A DNA stretch of 64,000 nucleotides from Deltaproteobacteria bacterium. GTDB taxonomy: Bacteria > Myxococcota_A > UBA9042 > PHBI01 > JACKFB01. Numbering within the stretch: position 1 is the first letter of the stretch; every line of letters starts with the position of its first letter. Shown piece after piece: positions 49,611 through 59,077 of the stretch. The position numbers and the translations under genes are program-made. The stretch lies in the NCBI GenBank assembly GCA_020632695.1, contig JACKFB010000001.1, forward strand, positions 310,001 through 374,000, read 5' to 3'. The notes under the pieces are model-generated. The model made no database searches. It was not told the origin of the DNA and saw only the letters and a program-made list of their open reading frames with translations.

Positions 49611-51140
49611 ATGACCGCGCTCGCCATCATCGGCGGCCTGCTCCTCGCCCTGGTCATCTACGACCTGACGCAGCGCAAGCACGCCATCCTGCGCAACTTC
49701 CCGATCATCGGCCACTTCCGCTATCTGCTGGAGGCCGTCGGGCCCGAGCTGCGCCAGTACATCGTCACCGACAACGACGAGGAGCGGCCCTTCTCGCGCG
49801 ACCAGCGCCGCTGGGTCTATTCGTCCTCGAAGAAGGGCAACAACTACTTTGGCTTCGGCACCGACAACGACCTCGAGCAGGCGCCGCACACCCTCGTCAT
49901 CAAGCACGCCCCCTTTCCGCTGCCGCACCCCATCGCCGGCAACACCAACTTCGATCCCGCCTGCCCCATCCCCTGCGCCAAGGTGCTCGGCGCCTGGCGC
50001 GGGCGCGCCAAGGCCTTCCGCCCGGCCTCCATCGTGAACCTCTCGGCCATGAGCTACGGCTCGCTCTCGGCCCCGGCGGTCGCGGCGATGAACCGCGGCG
50101 CCATGCTGGCGGGCTGCCTCCACAACACCGGCGAGGGCGGCATCTCCGACCACCACCGCCACGGCGGCGAGCTGATCTACCAGCTCGGCACCGCCTACTT
50201 CGGCAGCCGCGACGAGTCCGGCTGCTTCTCCATGCCGCACCTGCTCGAGACGGTCGCCTCGGCGCCGGTGCGCGCCCTGGAGATCAAGCTGAGCCAGGGC
50301 GCCAAGCCCGGCATGGGCGGCGTGCTCCCCAAGGCCAAGATCACCGCCGAGATCGCCCGCATCCGCGGCGTCTCGATGGGCCACGACGTGGTCAGCCCCG
50401 CGGGCCACTCGGCCTTCCACGACATCAGCAGCATGCTCGACTTCATCGAGATGCTCGCCGACGCGACCGGCCTGCCCGTCGGCATCAAGTCCGCCGTGGG
50501 CGAGCTGGCCTTCTGGGAGCAGCTCGCCCACACCATGGCCACCACCCAGCGCGGCCCCGACTACATCCAGATCGACGGCGGCGAAGGCGGCACCGGCGCC
50601 GCCCCGCTGGTCTTCTCCGACCACGTCGCCTTCCCCTTCAAGATCGCGATGAGCAAGGTCTACGGGCGCTTCGTCGAGGCCGGCATCGCCGAGCACATCG
50701 TGTTCATCGGCGCCGGCCGCCTCGGCTTCCCCGAAGAGGCCGCCCTCGCCATGGCGCTTGGCTGCGACATGGTCGGCGTCGCTCGCGAGGCCATGCTGGC
50801 GGTCGGCTGCATCCAGGCCCAGCGCTGCCACACCGACCACTGCCCCACCGGCGTCGCCACCAACAACCGCTGGCTCATCCGCGGCCTCGATCCCACCCAG
50901 AAGTCGGCGCGGCTGGCCAACTACATCATGGTGCTGCGCAAGGAGATCCTCTGGCTGGCGCGGGCCACCGGCGTGGTCCACCCGGCGCTCATCGGCCCCA
51001 ACCACTTCGCCATCGTCGACAGCCGCTTCCGCTCCCTCAGCCTCGAGGAGGCCTTCGACTGCCGCCTGCCCCAGCCCGACGCCAGCAGCGAGCGGGTGGC
51101 GGAGCTGGCCGAGCTGATGGAGATGTCCGCGCCGGCCTGA
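49611..51140 (+). CDS. FMN-binding glutamate synthase family protein
   Basis: A 509-residue protein with one N-terminal membrane helix (ALAIIGGLLLALVIYDLT). It matches the GltS-like FMN/Fe-S domain: NLSAMSYGSLSAPAVAAMNRGA, HNTGEGGISDHH, IKLSQGAKPGMGGVLP, IQIDGGEGGTGAAPLVFSDH, and the cluster segment GCIQAQRCHTDHCPTGVAT with three Cys. Glutamate synthase uses this domain to reduce a 2-imino/oxo acid; membrane-anchored stand-alone versions are widespread but their substrates are undefined. No glutaminase domain is present. The stop is 3 bp from the convergent TPR gene. Confidence 0.93.
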   Translation: MTALAIIGGLLLALVIYDLTQRKHAILRNFPIIGHFRYLLEAVGPELRQYIVTDNDEERPFSRDQRRWVYSSSKKGNNYFGFGTDNDLEQAPHTLVIKHAPFPLPHPIAGNTNFDPACPIPCAKVLGAWRGRAKAFRPASIVNLSAMSYGSLSAPAVAAMNRGAMLAGCLHNTGEGGISDHHRHGGELIYQLGTAYFGSRDESGCFSMPHLLETVASAPVRALEIKLSQGAKPGMGGVLPKAKITAEIARIRGVSMGHDVVSPAGHSAFHDISSMLDFIEMLADATGLPVGIKSAVGELAFWEQLAHTMATTQRGPDYIQIDGGEGGTGAAPLVFSDHVAFPFKIAMSKVYGRFVEAGIAEHIVFIGAGRLGFPEEAALAMALGCDMVGVAREAMLAVGCIQAQRCHTDHCPTGVATNNRWLIRGLDPTQKSARLANYIMVLRKEILWLARATGVVHPALIGPNHFAIVDSRFRSLSLEEAFDCRLPQPDASSERVAELAELMEMSAPA

Positions 51141-51143
51141 GGG

Positions 51144-53432
51144 TCAGCGATCGCCGAGCATCCGCTCGATCCGCTGGAGGTTGGCCCGGTGTTTCGGGTC
51201 TTCGGGCGCCAGCTCCACCGCGCGGCGGAAGTGCTCGGCGGCCCCTCGGAGGTCGCCCGACTGCGCCTGGAGCACGCCCAGCGCCTCCTGGACCGGCGCG
51301 GCCTCGGGTCGCAGCCGCGCGGCGGCCTCCAGATGCGGGCGCGCCTCGGCCTTGCGCCCCATGGCCAGCAGCGCCCCACCCAGCCGGAAGCGCGCGTCGG
51401 CGTCCGCGGGCGCCGCCTCGACCGCGCGTCGCAGCTCGGCGATCCCGTCCGCGGCCCGCCCCTGCTTCACCAGCGCCGAGCCCAGCGCCACCCTCAGCGC
51501 CACGGGAGCCTCCGCCCCCGCCGCCGCCTGGAGCCGCGCCACGGCCTCGGCCGCCCGGCCCGCCTCCAGGTCCAGCTCGGCCAGCTTCATCACCGCCAGC
51601 GCGCTGCCCCCGGCCGCGACGCGCTCCAGCGCCTCGACCCCGGCCCCGCCGTCCAGCGCCCCCAGGTTGTTGATCGCCGGCGCGTAGCCCGGGTCGGCGC
51701 CCAGCGCCCGCTCGAAGCGCCCCCGCGCCGCCGCGACGCGCCCGGCGGCCTTGTCCACCAGCCCCAGCGTGGTCAGCGCCGCCGGCTCCCCCGGCACCCG
51801 CTTCAGCACCTTGGCGGCCGCGGTGGCGGCCTCGGCGTCGCGCCCCAGCTCCTGCAAGGTCACCGCGAGGTTGGTCAGCGCGTGCACGTGCCCTGGCTCG
51901 AGCGCCAGCGCCGCCCGGTACTCGTCCACCGCCGCCTCGCGCTCGCCGCGATCGCGCAGCACGTTGCCCAGGTTGTAGTGCGCGCGCGCCGGGTCCTGAC
52001 CCTGGGCCAGCTCCCGTCGGTACTTCCACTCGCGAAGTGCTATCCCGCCGTCGGCCCGGGCGGGCACGAAGTCGAGCGTCACGTTGCCCATCTCGTCGAC
52101 GGAGCGCTCGCCGGTGCGGACGCGCGCCGGCGGGATGTTCGGGTTCGACGGGTTGTGCTCCGAGTTGTCGTAGACGATCTCGAGGTCCAGCACGCTGCCG
52201 GCCTCGACGGGCACCGGCTGCGCCCAGCGGTACTGGTCCTGCCAGACGAAGTCCCAGTTCTCCACCCGCAGGATCTCCAGCGGCTCGCCGCCGGGCGGGG
52301 TCAGCGTCAGCACGAAGCGCTTGCCCAGATAGTGGGCGTGGGGGAACGCGCTGTAGAGCTCGCCGTCCACGGGCAGCGTCAGCTGGTCGGTGACGCGGTA
52401 GTCGGCCTCGCCCGGGGGGATGTCGAGCGGCACGTCGCCGATGCGGACGGTGAGCGGCCTGCGTGGCGGCGGCTCGGCGGCGAAGTAGAGGCCCAGGCGG
52501 ACGCCCACCGGCTCCGGCTTGCCGGTGGGCTGCATGTGGAGCTGCAGCACCAGGTCGGTCTTGCGGTCCAGCTCCCAGGCGGTGCCGGCCGGCCCGGTCA
52601 GGCCGCTCGCCCCGCTGGAGCCGGGCGCCCACACCAGGTAGAGGCCGGGCGACTGCACGTCGCCGGTGTCCATGCCGCCGAAGCCCGGCTCGGGGTCGGC
52701 GGCCGCTGCCCGGCGTGCCCAGCCGGTGCGGTCCACGTTCAGGATGGCGTGGTGGACCACCCGCGGGTTGAGCGGCCGGAAGTCCCAGGCGCGCACCCAG
52801 CGGGAGTCCGCGCTGGTGCTGGCCAGCGGCGCCTCGATCACGAAGTTGCGGTAGTAGTCGGTGCCCTCGGCCGGCAGCAGATACTCGGCCGGGACCTCGA
52901 CGACCAGGTCGGGCTCGCCCATGGGCCAGCCGCCGGGGAGCTCGGGGATGGGCGGCCGGAGGGCCGGGTCGCCTTTCAGGTAGCCGCCCGCGGCCCAGGC
53001 GGCGATGGTGGCCTTGTCGGCCTCGTCGAGGCTGCGGTCGTTGGCGAAGCCGCCCGGGTGGCGGGTGGTGGCCTTCCACGGCGGCATGTAGCCGGTGCCG
53101 ACCACCTCGGCGATCTGGTCGGTGTGGTCGGAGACGCCGGCCCAGGTGAGCAGCTCGAAGGGGCCCGACTGGCCCTCGCGGTGGCAGACGCCGCAGTGGG
53201 CGTCCAGGATGGGCGCGACGTCGCTGGCCCAGGTGACGGGCGCCGGCTCGGCGGGCTCGGCGGGCTCGGCGGGCTCGGGCGCGGCGTCGGGCGGAGCCGC
53301 TGCCGGCGCGGACGTAGAGGCCGCCGGCGCCTCGGTCCCCCCCTGGGGCGGGCCCCCGCACGACGAGGCCGCCAGCAGCACGGCGAGCAGGAGCGGCCGG
53401 CCTCCGCGCAGAGCGTGCGCCCATGCGCTCAA
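51144..53432 (-). CDS. TPR lipoprotein with haem motif and copper-monooxygenase-like domains
   Basis: A 762-residue protein. The start is inferred to be TTG at 53432, overlapping the upstream stop (TTGA), because it gives a complete lipobox signal (LLLAVLLAASSC, Cys25). An Ala/Pro/Glu tether leads to a haem-binding motif CGVCH (79-83) in VTWASDVAPILDAHCGVCHREGQSGP. Residues about 190-470 resemble the type II copper ascorbate-dependent monooxygenase (PHM-like) fold: PRVVHHAILNVD, LQLHMQPTGKPEPV, FPHAHYLGKRF and YDNSEHNPSNPN. About eight TPRs fill 500-760 (ALTNLAVTLQELGRDAEAA and similar). The operon partner is a redoxin lipoprotein. This set occurs in Planctomycetes, Acidobacteria and Myxococcota; the substrate is unknown. 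Confidence 0.88.
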   Translation of the reverse strand: MSAWAHALRGGRPLLLAVLLAASSCGGPPQGGTEAPAASTSAPAAAPPDAAPEPAEPAEPAEPAPVTWASDVAPILDAHCGVCHREGQSGPFELLTWAGVSDHTDQIAEVVGTGYMPPWKATTRHPGGFANDRSLDEADKATIAAWAAGGYLKGDPALRPPIPELPGGWPMGEPDLVVEVPAEYLLPAEGTDYYRNFVIEAPLASTSADSRWVRAWDFRPLNPRVVHHAILNVDRTGWARRAAAADPEPGFGGMDTGDVQSPGLYLVWAPGSSGASGLTGPAGTAWELDRKTDLVLQLHMQPTGKPEPVGVRLGLYFAAEPPPRRPLTVRIGDVPLDIPPGEADYRVTDQLTLPVDGELYSAFPHAHYLGKRFVLTLTPPGGEPLEILRVENWDFVWQDQYRWAQPVPVEAGSVLDLEIVYDNSEHNPSNPNIPPARVRTGERSVDEMGNVTLDFVPARADGGIALREWKYRRELAQGQDPARAHYNLGNVLRDRGEREAAVDEYRAALALEPGHVHALTNLAVTLQELGRDAEAATAAAKVLKRVPGEPAALTTLGLVDKAAGRVAAARGRFERALGADPGYAPAINNLGALDGGAGVEALERVAAGGSALAVMKLAELDLEAGRAAEAVARLQAAAGAEAPVALRVALGSALVKQGRAADGIAELRRAVEAAPADADARFRLGGALLAMGRKAEARPHLEAAARLRPEAAPVQEALGVLQAQSGDLRGAAEHFRRAVELAPEDPKHRANLQRIERMLGDR

Positions 53433-54031
53433 GGGGTCGCGCCCTCGAGCGGCGGGATGTAGCAGCCGATCGCCTTGGTCTCGGCGACCTCGGGCGGCTT
53501 GCCCGCCAGGACCGCGTCCACGGCCTGAGCCAGGTAGCGCTTGCTCGCGTGGGGCCGCGCGCGCCCGAACTCCACCCACATGTCGTCGATGCTGCCGGTG
53601 TAGGCCAGCTCGCCGCCCGCGAACACCGCCGCCGACGGCGTGACCCTGGCCTGCGCCCGGGCCACGAGGCTGTGCTCGGGGTCGCGCAGGGCGCGGATGC
53701 CCGGCGCCTTCAGGCCGTACTCGGCGAGGTGCGTGGCGATCTGCTCGGGGCCCTCGTCGGGATCGGGGTACACCAGCGAGAGCGCGACCCGCCGGCTGGC
53801 GAAGTCCTCCGCCAGCCGGCGCAGCTCGGGCGCGTAGCGGTTGGCGATCGGGCAGTCCGTGCGCACGAAGACCAGCACCTGCGCGGCCGAGTCGTCCTCG
53901 AGCGGGTCCACCGCACGCCCCTCGAGGTCCACCACGCCGGCCGGCCCCGCGCTGCACGCCGCCACCGCCGCCAGCAGCGCGCACGGCACGGCCAGCCGCA
54001 GGACACGCAGGGCTCGGGAGGGCGCAGACAC
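53429..54031 (-). CDS. Redoxin/SCO-like thioredoxin-fold lipoprotein
   Basis: A 200-residue protein, GTG start, lipobox AAVAAC (Cys26). The thioredoxin-like domain has VLVFVRTDCPIANRYAPELRRLAEDF: the reactive Cys60 is in a TDCPIAN motif in place of CxxC, as in alkyl-hydroperoxide/SCO-related redoxins. LVYPDPDEGPEQIATHLAEYGL and VTPSAAVFAGGELAYTGSIDD follow the fold. A second Cys near the end (IGCYIPP) could be the resolving or metal-binding residue. The stop overlaps the presumed TTG start of the copper/haem protein, so it probably serves it in copper delivery or redox maintenance. Confidence 0.88.
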   Translation of the reverse strand: MSAPSRALRVLRLAVPCALLAAVAACSAGPAGVVDLEGRAVDPLEDDSAAQVLVFVRTDCPIANRYAPELRRLAEDFASRRVALSLVYPDPDEGPEQIATHLAEYGLKAPGIRALRDPEHSLVARAQARVTPSAAVFAGGELAYTGSIDDMWVEFGRARPHASKRYLAQAVDAVLAGKPPEVAETKAIGCYIPPLEGATP

Positions 54032-54191
54032 GGCCGCGACTATAGCGCGCCTGCCCGCGATGCGAAGCTCCGATGTCGCACCGCCAGGGCCCCGTGGCGC
54101 CCCTGTCGCCCTCCGTGCAACCTGCTATGCTCCGCGCTCGCGGCGCCACGGCGCCTCGCACCACCCCACCCGATACCCCGAGGTGCCCGCC

Positions 54192-55886
54192 GTGGACGCC
54201 ACCGTCGCGCCGCCCGCGCCGACCACCCACGCCCTGACGCTGCGCAGCTTCCTGGCCGGCTCGGTGCTGGCGGTCTTCCTCTGCGGCGTCAACTCCTACC
54301 TGACGCTCTCCTTCGGCGTCATCGAGGAGGGCCCCACCATCGCGGCGCTCTTCTTCTTCGCGTTCTTCTTCCTGTCGCGAAGACGCATCTCCACCAGCGA
54401 GCTGGTCATCGTCGCCACCATGGGCAGCGCCGGCGGCAGCCTGGGCTTCATCACCAACTTCTACGCTGCCAAGGCGATGACCGGCACGCCCTACACCTTC
54501 TGGGAGATGGCCTTCTTCGCCATCGTCACCAGCCTCGTCGGCCTCGCCTTCGTCATCCCGCTGCGCGAGCTGCTGGTGCTGCGCGAGAAGCTGCCCTGGC
54601 CCGGCTCGAAGGCCACCGCCGCCATCATCACCGCCCTGGCCGAGGGCGGCGACCGGCGCCAGCCCATGTACCTGCTCGCCACCGTCGTCATCGCGATGGC
54701 CTACGTCGTGCTCAACGACGACGGCGGCTTCGGCCTGGTCCCCGAGGGCACCGAGCTGGCCATCGGCGGCCTCGCCGCCTTCGGCGCGGCCATCGCCTGG
54801 TCCCCCTTCGCCATCGGCGGCGCCTACCTGATGGGCTTTCGCACCTGTGTGGGCTTCCTCTTCGGCGGCATCACCCTGCTGGTGATGGCCCCCTATCTGC
54901 CGACGCCGTCGGCGCCGCACCGCTACGTGTGGCCGGGCATCTCCTTTTTGGTCAGCTCCGGCCTCACCATCATGGCCGTCAACTGGCGGGTCATCTCCGA
55001 CTCGATGCGCTCGCTCTTCCGCCTCCGCAAGGTCGCCACCGAGGGCAGCGTCGACGACGACCCCACCCTCGAGCCTCGCGTCTTCGTCATCTTCTCGCTC
55101 GTGGCGCTGGCCGCCGCCCTGGCCTTCATGGTCCTGGGCATGGGGCTCTCGGTCGGCCTCGTGCTGATGCTGGTCATCGTCGGCGGCTTCATCCAGAACA
55201 TCATCGCCACCCGCGCCGCCGCCCAGACCGCCTTCAACCCCGCCCGCGTCATGGGCGTGCTCCTGCAGGGCCTCTCGGCGCTGATGGGCGGCTCGGCCGC
55301 CGCCGTCAACCTCACCGGCGCCGGCTTCGTCGCCGGCAGCGGCGCCCAGGCCGGCAACCTCACCGGCGACATGGCCTACGGACGCTGGTTCCGCGTGCCT
55401 TCGCGCTGGCAGTTCTGGACCCAGCTCACCACCCTCATCCCCTGCGCCCTGGTCTCCGCCTGGGTCTTCACCAACCTGCAGGCCACCACGCCGGTCTCCC
55501 TCGAAGGCGGTCAGCTCCCCGCCCCGGTCGCCAAGATCTGGGCTACCAGCGCGCTGATCTTCGACGGCAGCCAGCCCATGCCCGACGGAGCGCTGACCGC
55601 CATGCTCATCGCCGCCGCCATCGGCGTGGTCTGGGTGCTGCTCGAGACCCGCGAGCACCTGCACTCCAAGATCCCCTGCTCCATCGGCTTCGGCCTCGGC
55701 CTGGTGCTGCCGGTGTCCTACGACTTCTCGTTCTTCCTCGGCGGCTTCCTGATGTGGATCGTCGGCCGCCGCATGCTGAAGCTCGGCGACCTCACGCTGA
55801 CCACCATCGCCGTCGGCTGCATCGTCGGAGAGGGCCTCGGCGGCGTGCTCAAGCCGGTGCTGGCCCTCCTCGGCGCCATCAAGTAG
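54192..55886 (+). CDS. OPT-family oligopeptide/metal-chelate transporter
   Basis: A 564-residue polytopic protein. GTG at 54192 with GAGG upstream; another GTG lies 9 bases before. It has roughly 14 hydrophobic helices and OPT landmarks: SVLAVFLCGVNSYLTLSFGVIEEGPTIAALFFF, LREKLPWPGSKATAAIITA, FAIGGAYLMGFRTCVGFLFGG, ALMGGSAAAVNLTGAGFVAGSGAQAGNLTGDMAYG, and IPCSIGFGLGLVLPVSYDFSFFLGGFLMW. Prokaryotic OPT proteins take up peptides or siderophore-like metal complexes by proton symport. Divergent from the redoxin/copper pair, which could hint at metal transport. Confidence 0.93.
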   Translation: MDATVAPPAPTTHALTLRSFLAGSVLAVFLCGVNSYLTLSFGVIEEGPTIAALFFFAFFFLSRRRISTSELVIVATMGSAGGSLGFITNFYAAKAMTGTPYTFWEMAFFAIVTSLVGLAFVIPLRELLVLREKLPWPGSKATAAIITALAEGGDRRQPMYLLATVVIAMAYVVLNDDGGFGLVPEGTELAIGGLAAFGAAIAWSPFAIGGAYLMGFRTCVGFLFGGITLLVMAPYLPTPSAPHRYVWPGISFLVSSGLTIMAVNWRVISDSMRSLFRLRKVATEGSVDDDPTLEPRVFVIFSLVALAAALAFMVLGMGLSVGLVLMLVIVGGFIQNIIATRAAAQTAFNPARVMGVLLQGLSALMGGSAAAVNLTGAGFVAGSGAQAGNLTGDMAYGRWFRVPSRWQFWTQLTTLIPCALVSAWVFTNLQATTPVSLEGGQLPAPVAKIWATSALIFDGSQPMPDGALTAMLIAAAIGVVWVLLETREHLHSKIPCSIGFGLGLVLPVSYDFSFFLGGFLMWIVGRRMLKLGDLTLTTIAVGCIVGEGLGGVLKPVLALLGAIK

Positions 55887-55913
55887 TCGGGCGACTGGCG
55901 CGCGGCCCGCGGC

Positions 55914-56960
55914 TCACTGTTCGCGCCCGCTCTGCCACAGCGCCTCCTCGCCGCCGCGCACCGCGCCCCGCAGCATGGCCGCCACGGACTGCCCCAGCCG
56001 GTCGCCGACGCTCATGCGCCGCTGCCACGCCACCGAGTACAGGTCCGCCTCGGCGCTGGCCCGCAGCAGCAGGTCGTCCGAGGTCCCCAGCGAGTCCACC
56101 AGCCCCAGCTCCAGCGCCTGGGTGCCGTACCAGTGCTCGCCCGTGGCGACCCTGTCCAGGTCCAGCTTCGGGCGGTGGGCAGCCAGGAAGCTCTTGAAGA
56201 GCCCGTGGGTCTCGTCGAGCTGCTCCTTGAACTTCGCGCGTCCCCGCTCCGTGTTCTCGCCGACCATGCTCAGCGTGCGCTTGTACTCGCCGGCGGTCAG
56301 GTGCTCCACGTCGATGGCGTGGCGCTCCAGCAGCCGCCGGAAGTTCGGCACCGCGGCCACCACCCCGATGGAGCCGACGATGGCGAAGGGCGCCGCGACG
56401 ATCTCGTCGGCGACGGCCGCCATCATGTAGCCCCCGCTCGCCGCCACCTTGTCGATGGCCACCACCAGCCGCAGGCCCGCCTGCTTGACCCGGTCGAGCT
56501 GCGACGCGGCCAGCCCGTAGCCGTGCACCATGCCGCCCGAGCTCTCCAGCCGCAGCACCACCTCGTCGCCGGGCGTCGCCTGGGCCAGGATCGCGGTGAT
56601 CTCCAGCCGCAGGCTGTCCACCGCCGAGGCGCGCATGTCGCCGGAGAAGCTCAGCACGAAGACGCGCCGACGCGGCGGCGCGCCGGGCTGCGCCGCCGCC
56701 CCGCTACGCGCCCGCCGCTCGCGCTTGCGCTGGCGGGTGAGCAGCTTGCGCATCGGCTTGGGCAGGGTCTGCCGCCTGAGCGCGTCGCCCATCGCCTCGT
56801 AGACGCGGTTGAGCTCGCCGATGACGAGCCGGCCATCGTGTTCGGCCGTGCCGCGGCTGCGCAGGCGGGCCCGCATGATGAGCCCGATGACGAAGAGCGC
56901 GGCCACCACCACCGTGGCCGTCTCGAGGAGGAAGAGCCCGTAGTCTGCTAGAAAATCCAT
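55914..56960 (-). CDS. sohB: S49-family signal-peptide-peptidase-like inner-membrane protease
   Basis: A 348-residue protein with one N-terminal membrane helix (residues about 8-30), a basic linker, then an S49 protease domain from about 100. Nucleophile Ser175 in KVAASGGYMMA and general base Lys227 in AGEYKRTL give the Ser-Lys dyad. EVVLRLESSGGMVHGYGLAASQL is the conserved upstream segment. Size and single-domain layout match SohB, not the double-domain SppA. It degrades signal peptides or membrane proteins in the periplasm. It starts 35 bp after the hydrolase stop and is probably co-transcribed with the SDR and hydrolase genes. Confidence 0.92.
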   Translation of the reverse strand: MDFLADYGLFLLETATVVVAALFVIGLIMRARLRSRGTAEHDGRLVIGELNRVYEAMGDALRRQTLPKPMRKLLTRQRKRERRARSGAAAQPGAPPRRRVFVLSFSGDMRASAVDSLRLEITAILAQATPGDEVVLRLESSGGMVHGYGLAASQLDRVKQAGLRLVVAIDKVAASGGYMMAAVADEIVAAPFAIVGSIGVVAAVPNFRRLLERHAIDVEHLTAGEYKRTLSMVGENTERGRAKFKEQLDETHGLFKSFLAAHRPKLDLDRVATGEHWYGTQALELGLVDSLGTSDDLLLRASAEADLYSVAWQRRMSVGDRLGQSVAAMLRGAVRGGEEALWQSGREQ

Positions 56961-56995
56961 CGCCACCTGATAGGCGCCGTTGGTTGCCGGACAAG

Positions 56996-59077
56996 TCAGC
57001 GCGAAAGCGGCGGGGTGCCCAGGACGGCGTAGGGGTCGATGATGGTCGGGGCGCCGCCGGAGAGCCAGGTCTCGACGAAGTGGCGGAGCTGCAGGGTGCC
57101 CTCGAGGCTCGATGGCATGTAGTCGTGGGTGGCGACCTCGGGCGCCTTGCCGGCGTCGCGCGTGATGCGGTCGAACTGGAAGAGCCCCTCGGTGCGGGTG
57201 CCGCCGCCGGCGTTGGCCGTCACGGGCGCCGGGCCGGCCAGCGGCACCAGCCCGATGGGCGTGAGCACCGGCGAGAGCTGCGGCAGGTCGAGGGCGCGGG
57301 CCAGCGAGCGGCTGGACGCGTCGGGGATGGTGTCGTCGTCGATGACGAGCTGCAGCAGCATGTGTGGCGGCGGCTTCTGGTCCACGCCGGGCAGGCGGTC
57401 GGCCAGCACGTGCGGGGCCCAGTTCGAGGCGTCGCCCCGCTCGATGGCGGCCTGGACGACGGGGAAGACGCGGGCGACGTCCGCCGGCGTCGTGTCGTCG
57501 TCGCCCAGCAGCAGCGCGAAGGCCTGGAAGCGGCGCGCGTCGGAGATGATCGAGGTGACCTGGCCGCCGGCGAGCTGCAGCCCGGCCATCTGGAAGCGAT
57601 CGGTGAGCGCCAGCAGCTCGATGGCCATGATGCCGCCGAAGCTCTCGCCGATGTACGCCATGCGGTCGAGGTCCACGTCGGGCGCGCCGTCGCTGTCCAG
57701 GTCGCCGTCCAGCTCGAGGAGGCGGAGGAGCTGCAGCTTGTCGTAGGTGGACTGGCGGAAGTTGTCGCGCAGGCGCCGCGGGTGCAGCGAGATGGGGTCG
57801 ATGCCCAGCGAGAAGAAGTCGAAGAGGACGAAGGAGTCGTCCTCGGGGGCGTCGGGGTGCTCGCCGTGGCCGACGGCGTCGATGGCGACCACCGCGCAGC
57901 CGAGGGGGCCGACGATGCGCGCCATCGCCGCGGCCACGTCGCGCCCGTGGGCCAGGCCGTGGCCGAAGAGCACCGTGGGGAAGGGCGCGCTGCCGGTGCT
58001 CGGCAGCCAGATGGACACCGGCAGGCGGTAGGTTCGGGCCGGCGCGCCGCCCTGCCAGTCGCCCGACGCGTCGCGCCAGCTCCAGGCGGAGAACGCGCCC
58101 TCGCAGTGCGAGAGCTCGCCCTCGGGGACGCAGCTCCGCGGCGCCTCCCAGGTGTAGGTGCGCTGGCGGATGTCGGCGGCGATGGCCTCCGACTCCTCGG
58201 TGATGGTCTGGGTGGTGAAGGTCAGCATGGCGCTGACATCGCTGTAGGTGAGGCCGGCCAGCTCCAGCGCGTCGAGCAGCCGCGTGCCCAGGCGGACCAG
58301 GCGCGGCTCGAAGGCCGTGCCGTAGAGGATGGCGCGTAGCGTCGGGCTGGCCTCGACCGCCTCGCCGTCGGCGGCCCGCAGCTCGCGGGTGGCGATGAGC
58401 GCGTGGCGCGTGCCCGGGCGAAGCGGCAGCATCGGTGTGACCAGCAGGCCGTGGTCCTCCAGGCGCCGCACCTCGAAGGGGACGCGCACCGCGGTGGTCT
58501 CGCCGAGCTCGAGCAGCATCAGCGCCGGGCTCTCCAGCGAAGACGGCACGCCGGAGGGCAGCTCGCCAAGCTCCGCGTCGAAGGCGAGGGCGATGGCCGC
58601 CGTCGTCCCGAAGCCGTCGAGCCCGTCGAGCCCCTCCCACGCGTCCCGCACCAGCCCGGTAGAGGCGGCCACGAAGGGCACCTCATCGTCCAGGTGGACG
58701 GTGACGCCCGTAGGCGACCCCGGATCGTCCACGGTCCACAGATCGTCGGGGAAGGCCGGCGCCCTGGTCTGGGCCAGCGGGTCGTAGACGAAGCGAGCCC
58801 CCGGCGCCACCGGCCCCGCGTCGACCTCCTCCCCGCCCCCACCGTCGGTCTCGGCCCCGGCCCCGGTCTCGGCCCCGGCCCCGGCCTCGGCCCCGGTCTC
58901 GGCATCGGTCTCGGCCCCGGTCTCGGCCCCGGCCTCGGCCCCGGCATCGGCCCCGGCATCGGCCTCGGCCCCGGCCCCGGTCTCGGCCCCGGCCCCGCCT
59001 CCCCCGCACCCCTGCGCCAGCGCCACCGCCAGCGCCACCGCCCCGACCAGCGCGCCCCCCCACCGGCGCGCTACCAC
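56996..59077 (-). CDS. Alpha/beta-hydrolase lipoprotein with Ala/Glu/Thr/Gly repeat tether
   Basis: 693 residues. GTG at 59077 overlaps the end of the SDR gene by 7 bp. Lipobox LAQGC (Cys24). Residues about 28-80 are a low-complexity tether (AETGAGAEADAGADAG) coded by GC-rich hexamers. A beta domain (95-300) precedes an alpha/beta hydrolase fold: oxyanion region LFGHGLAHGRD (371-380), nucleophile Ser479 in GESFGG, acid/His candidates in VIDDDTIPD and VATHDYMP. DSDGAPDVDLDR near 462-472 resembles a calcium loop. This resembles large bacterial virulence-factor-family lipases (lipase/esterase lipoproteins). The substrate is unknown, probably extracytoplasmic lipids or esters. Confidence 0.85.
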   Translation of the reverse strand: MVARRWGGALVGAVALAVALAQGCGGGGAGAETGAGAEADAGADAGAEAGAETGAETDAETGAEAGAGAETGAGAETDGGGGEEVDAGPVAPGARFVYDPLAQTRAPAFPDDLWTVDDPGSPTGVTVHLDDEVPFVAASTGLVRDAWEGLDGLDGFGTTAAIALAFDAELGELPSGVPSSLESPALMLLELGETTAVRVPFEVRRLEDHGLLVTPMLPLRPGTRHALIATRELRAADGEAVEASPTLRAILYGTAFEPRLVRLGTRLLDALELAGLTYSDVSAMLTFTTQTITEESEAIAADIRQRTYTWEAPRSCVPEGELSHCEGAFSAWSWRDASGDWQGGAPARTYRLPVSIWLPSTGSAPFPTVLFGHGLAHGRDVAAAMARIVGPLGCAVVAIDAVGHGEHPDAPEDDSFVLFDFFSLGIDPISLHPRRLRDNFRQSTYDKLQLLRLLELDGDLDSDGAPDVDLDRMAYIGESFGGIMAIELLALTDRFQMAGLQLAGGQVTSIISDARRFQAFALLLGDDDTTPADVARVFPVVQAAIERGDASNWAPHVLADRLPGVDQKPPPHMLLQLVIDDDTIPDASSRSLARALDLPQLSPVLTPIGLVPLAGPAPVTANAGGGTRTEGLFQFDRITRDAGKAPEVATHDYMPSSLEGTLQLRHFVETWLSGGAPTIIDPYAVLGTPPLSR
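58850..58996 (-). repeat. In-frame GC-rich hexamer repeat
   Basis: About 145 bp of GGCCCC/GGTCTC/GGCATC/GGCCTC words in the 5' part of the hydrolase gene, encoding the Ala-Glu-Thr-Gly tether. The 6-bp unit keeps the frame when copy number changes. Confidence 0.8.
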
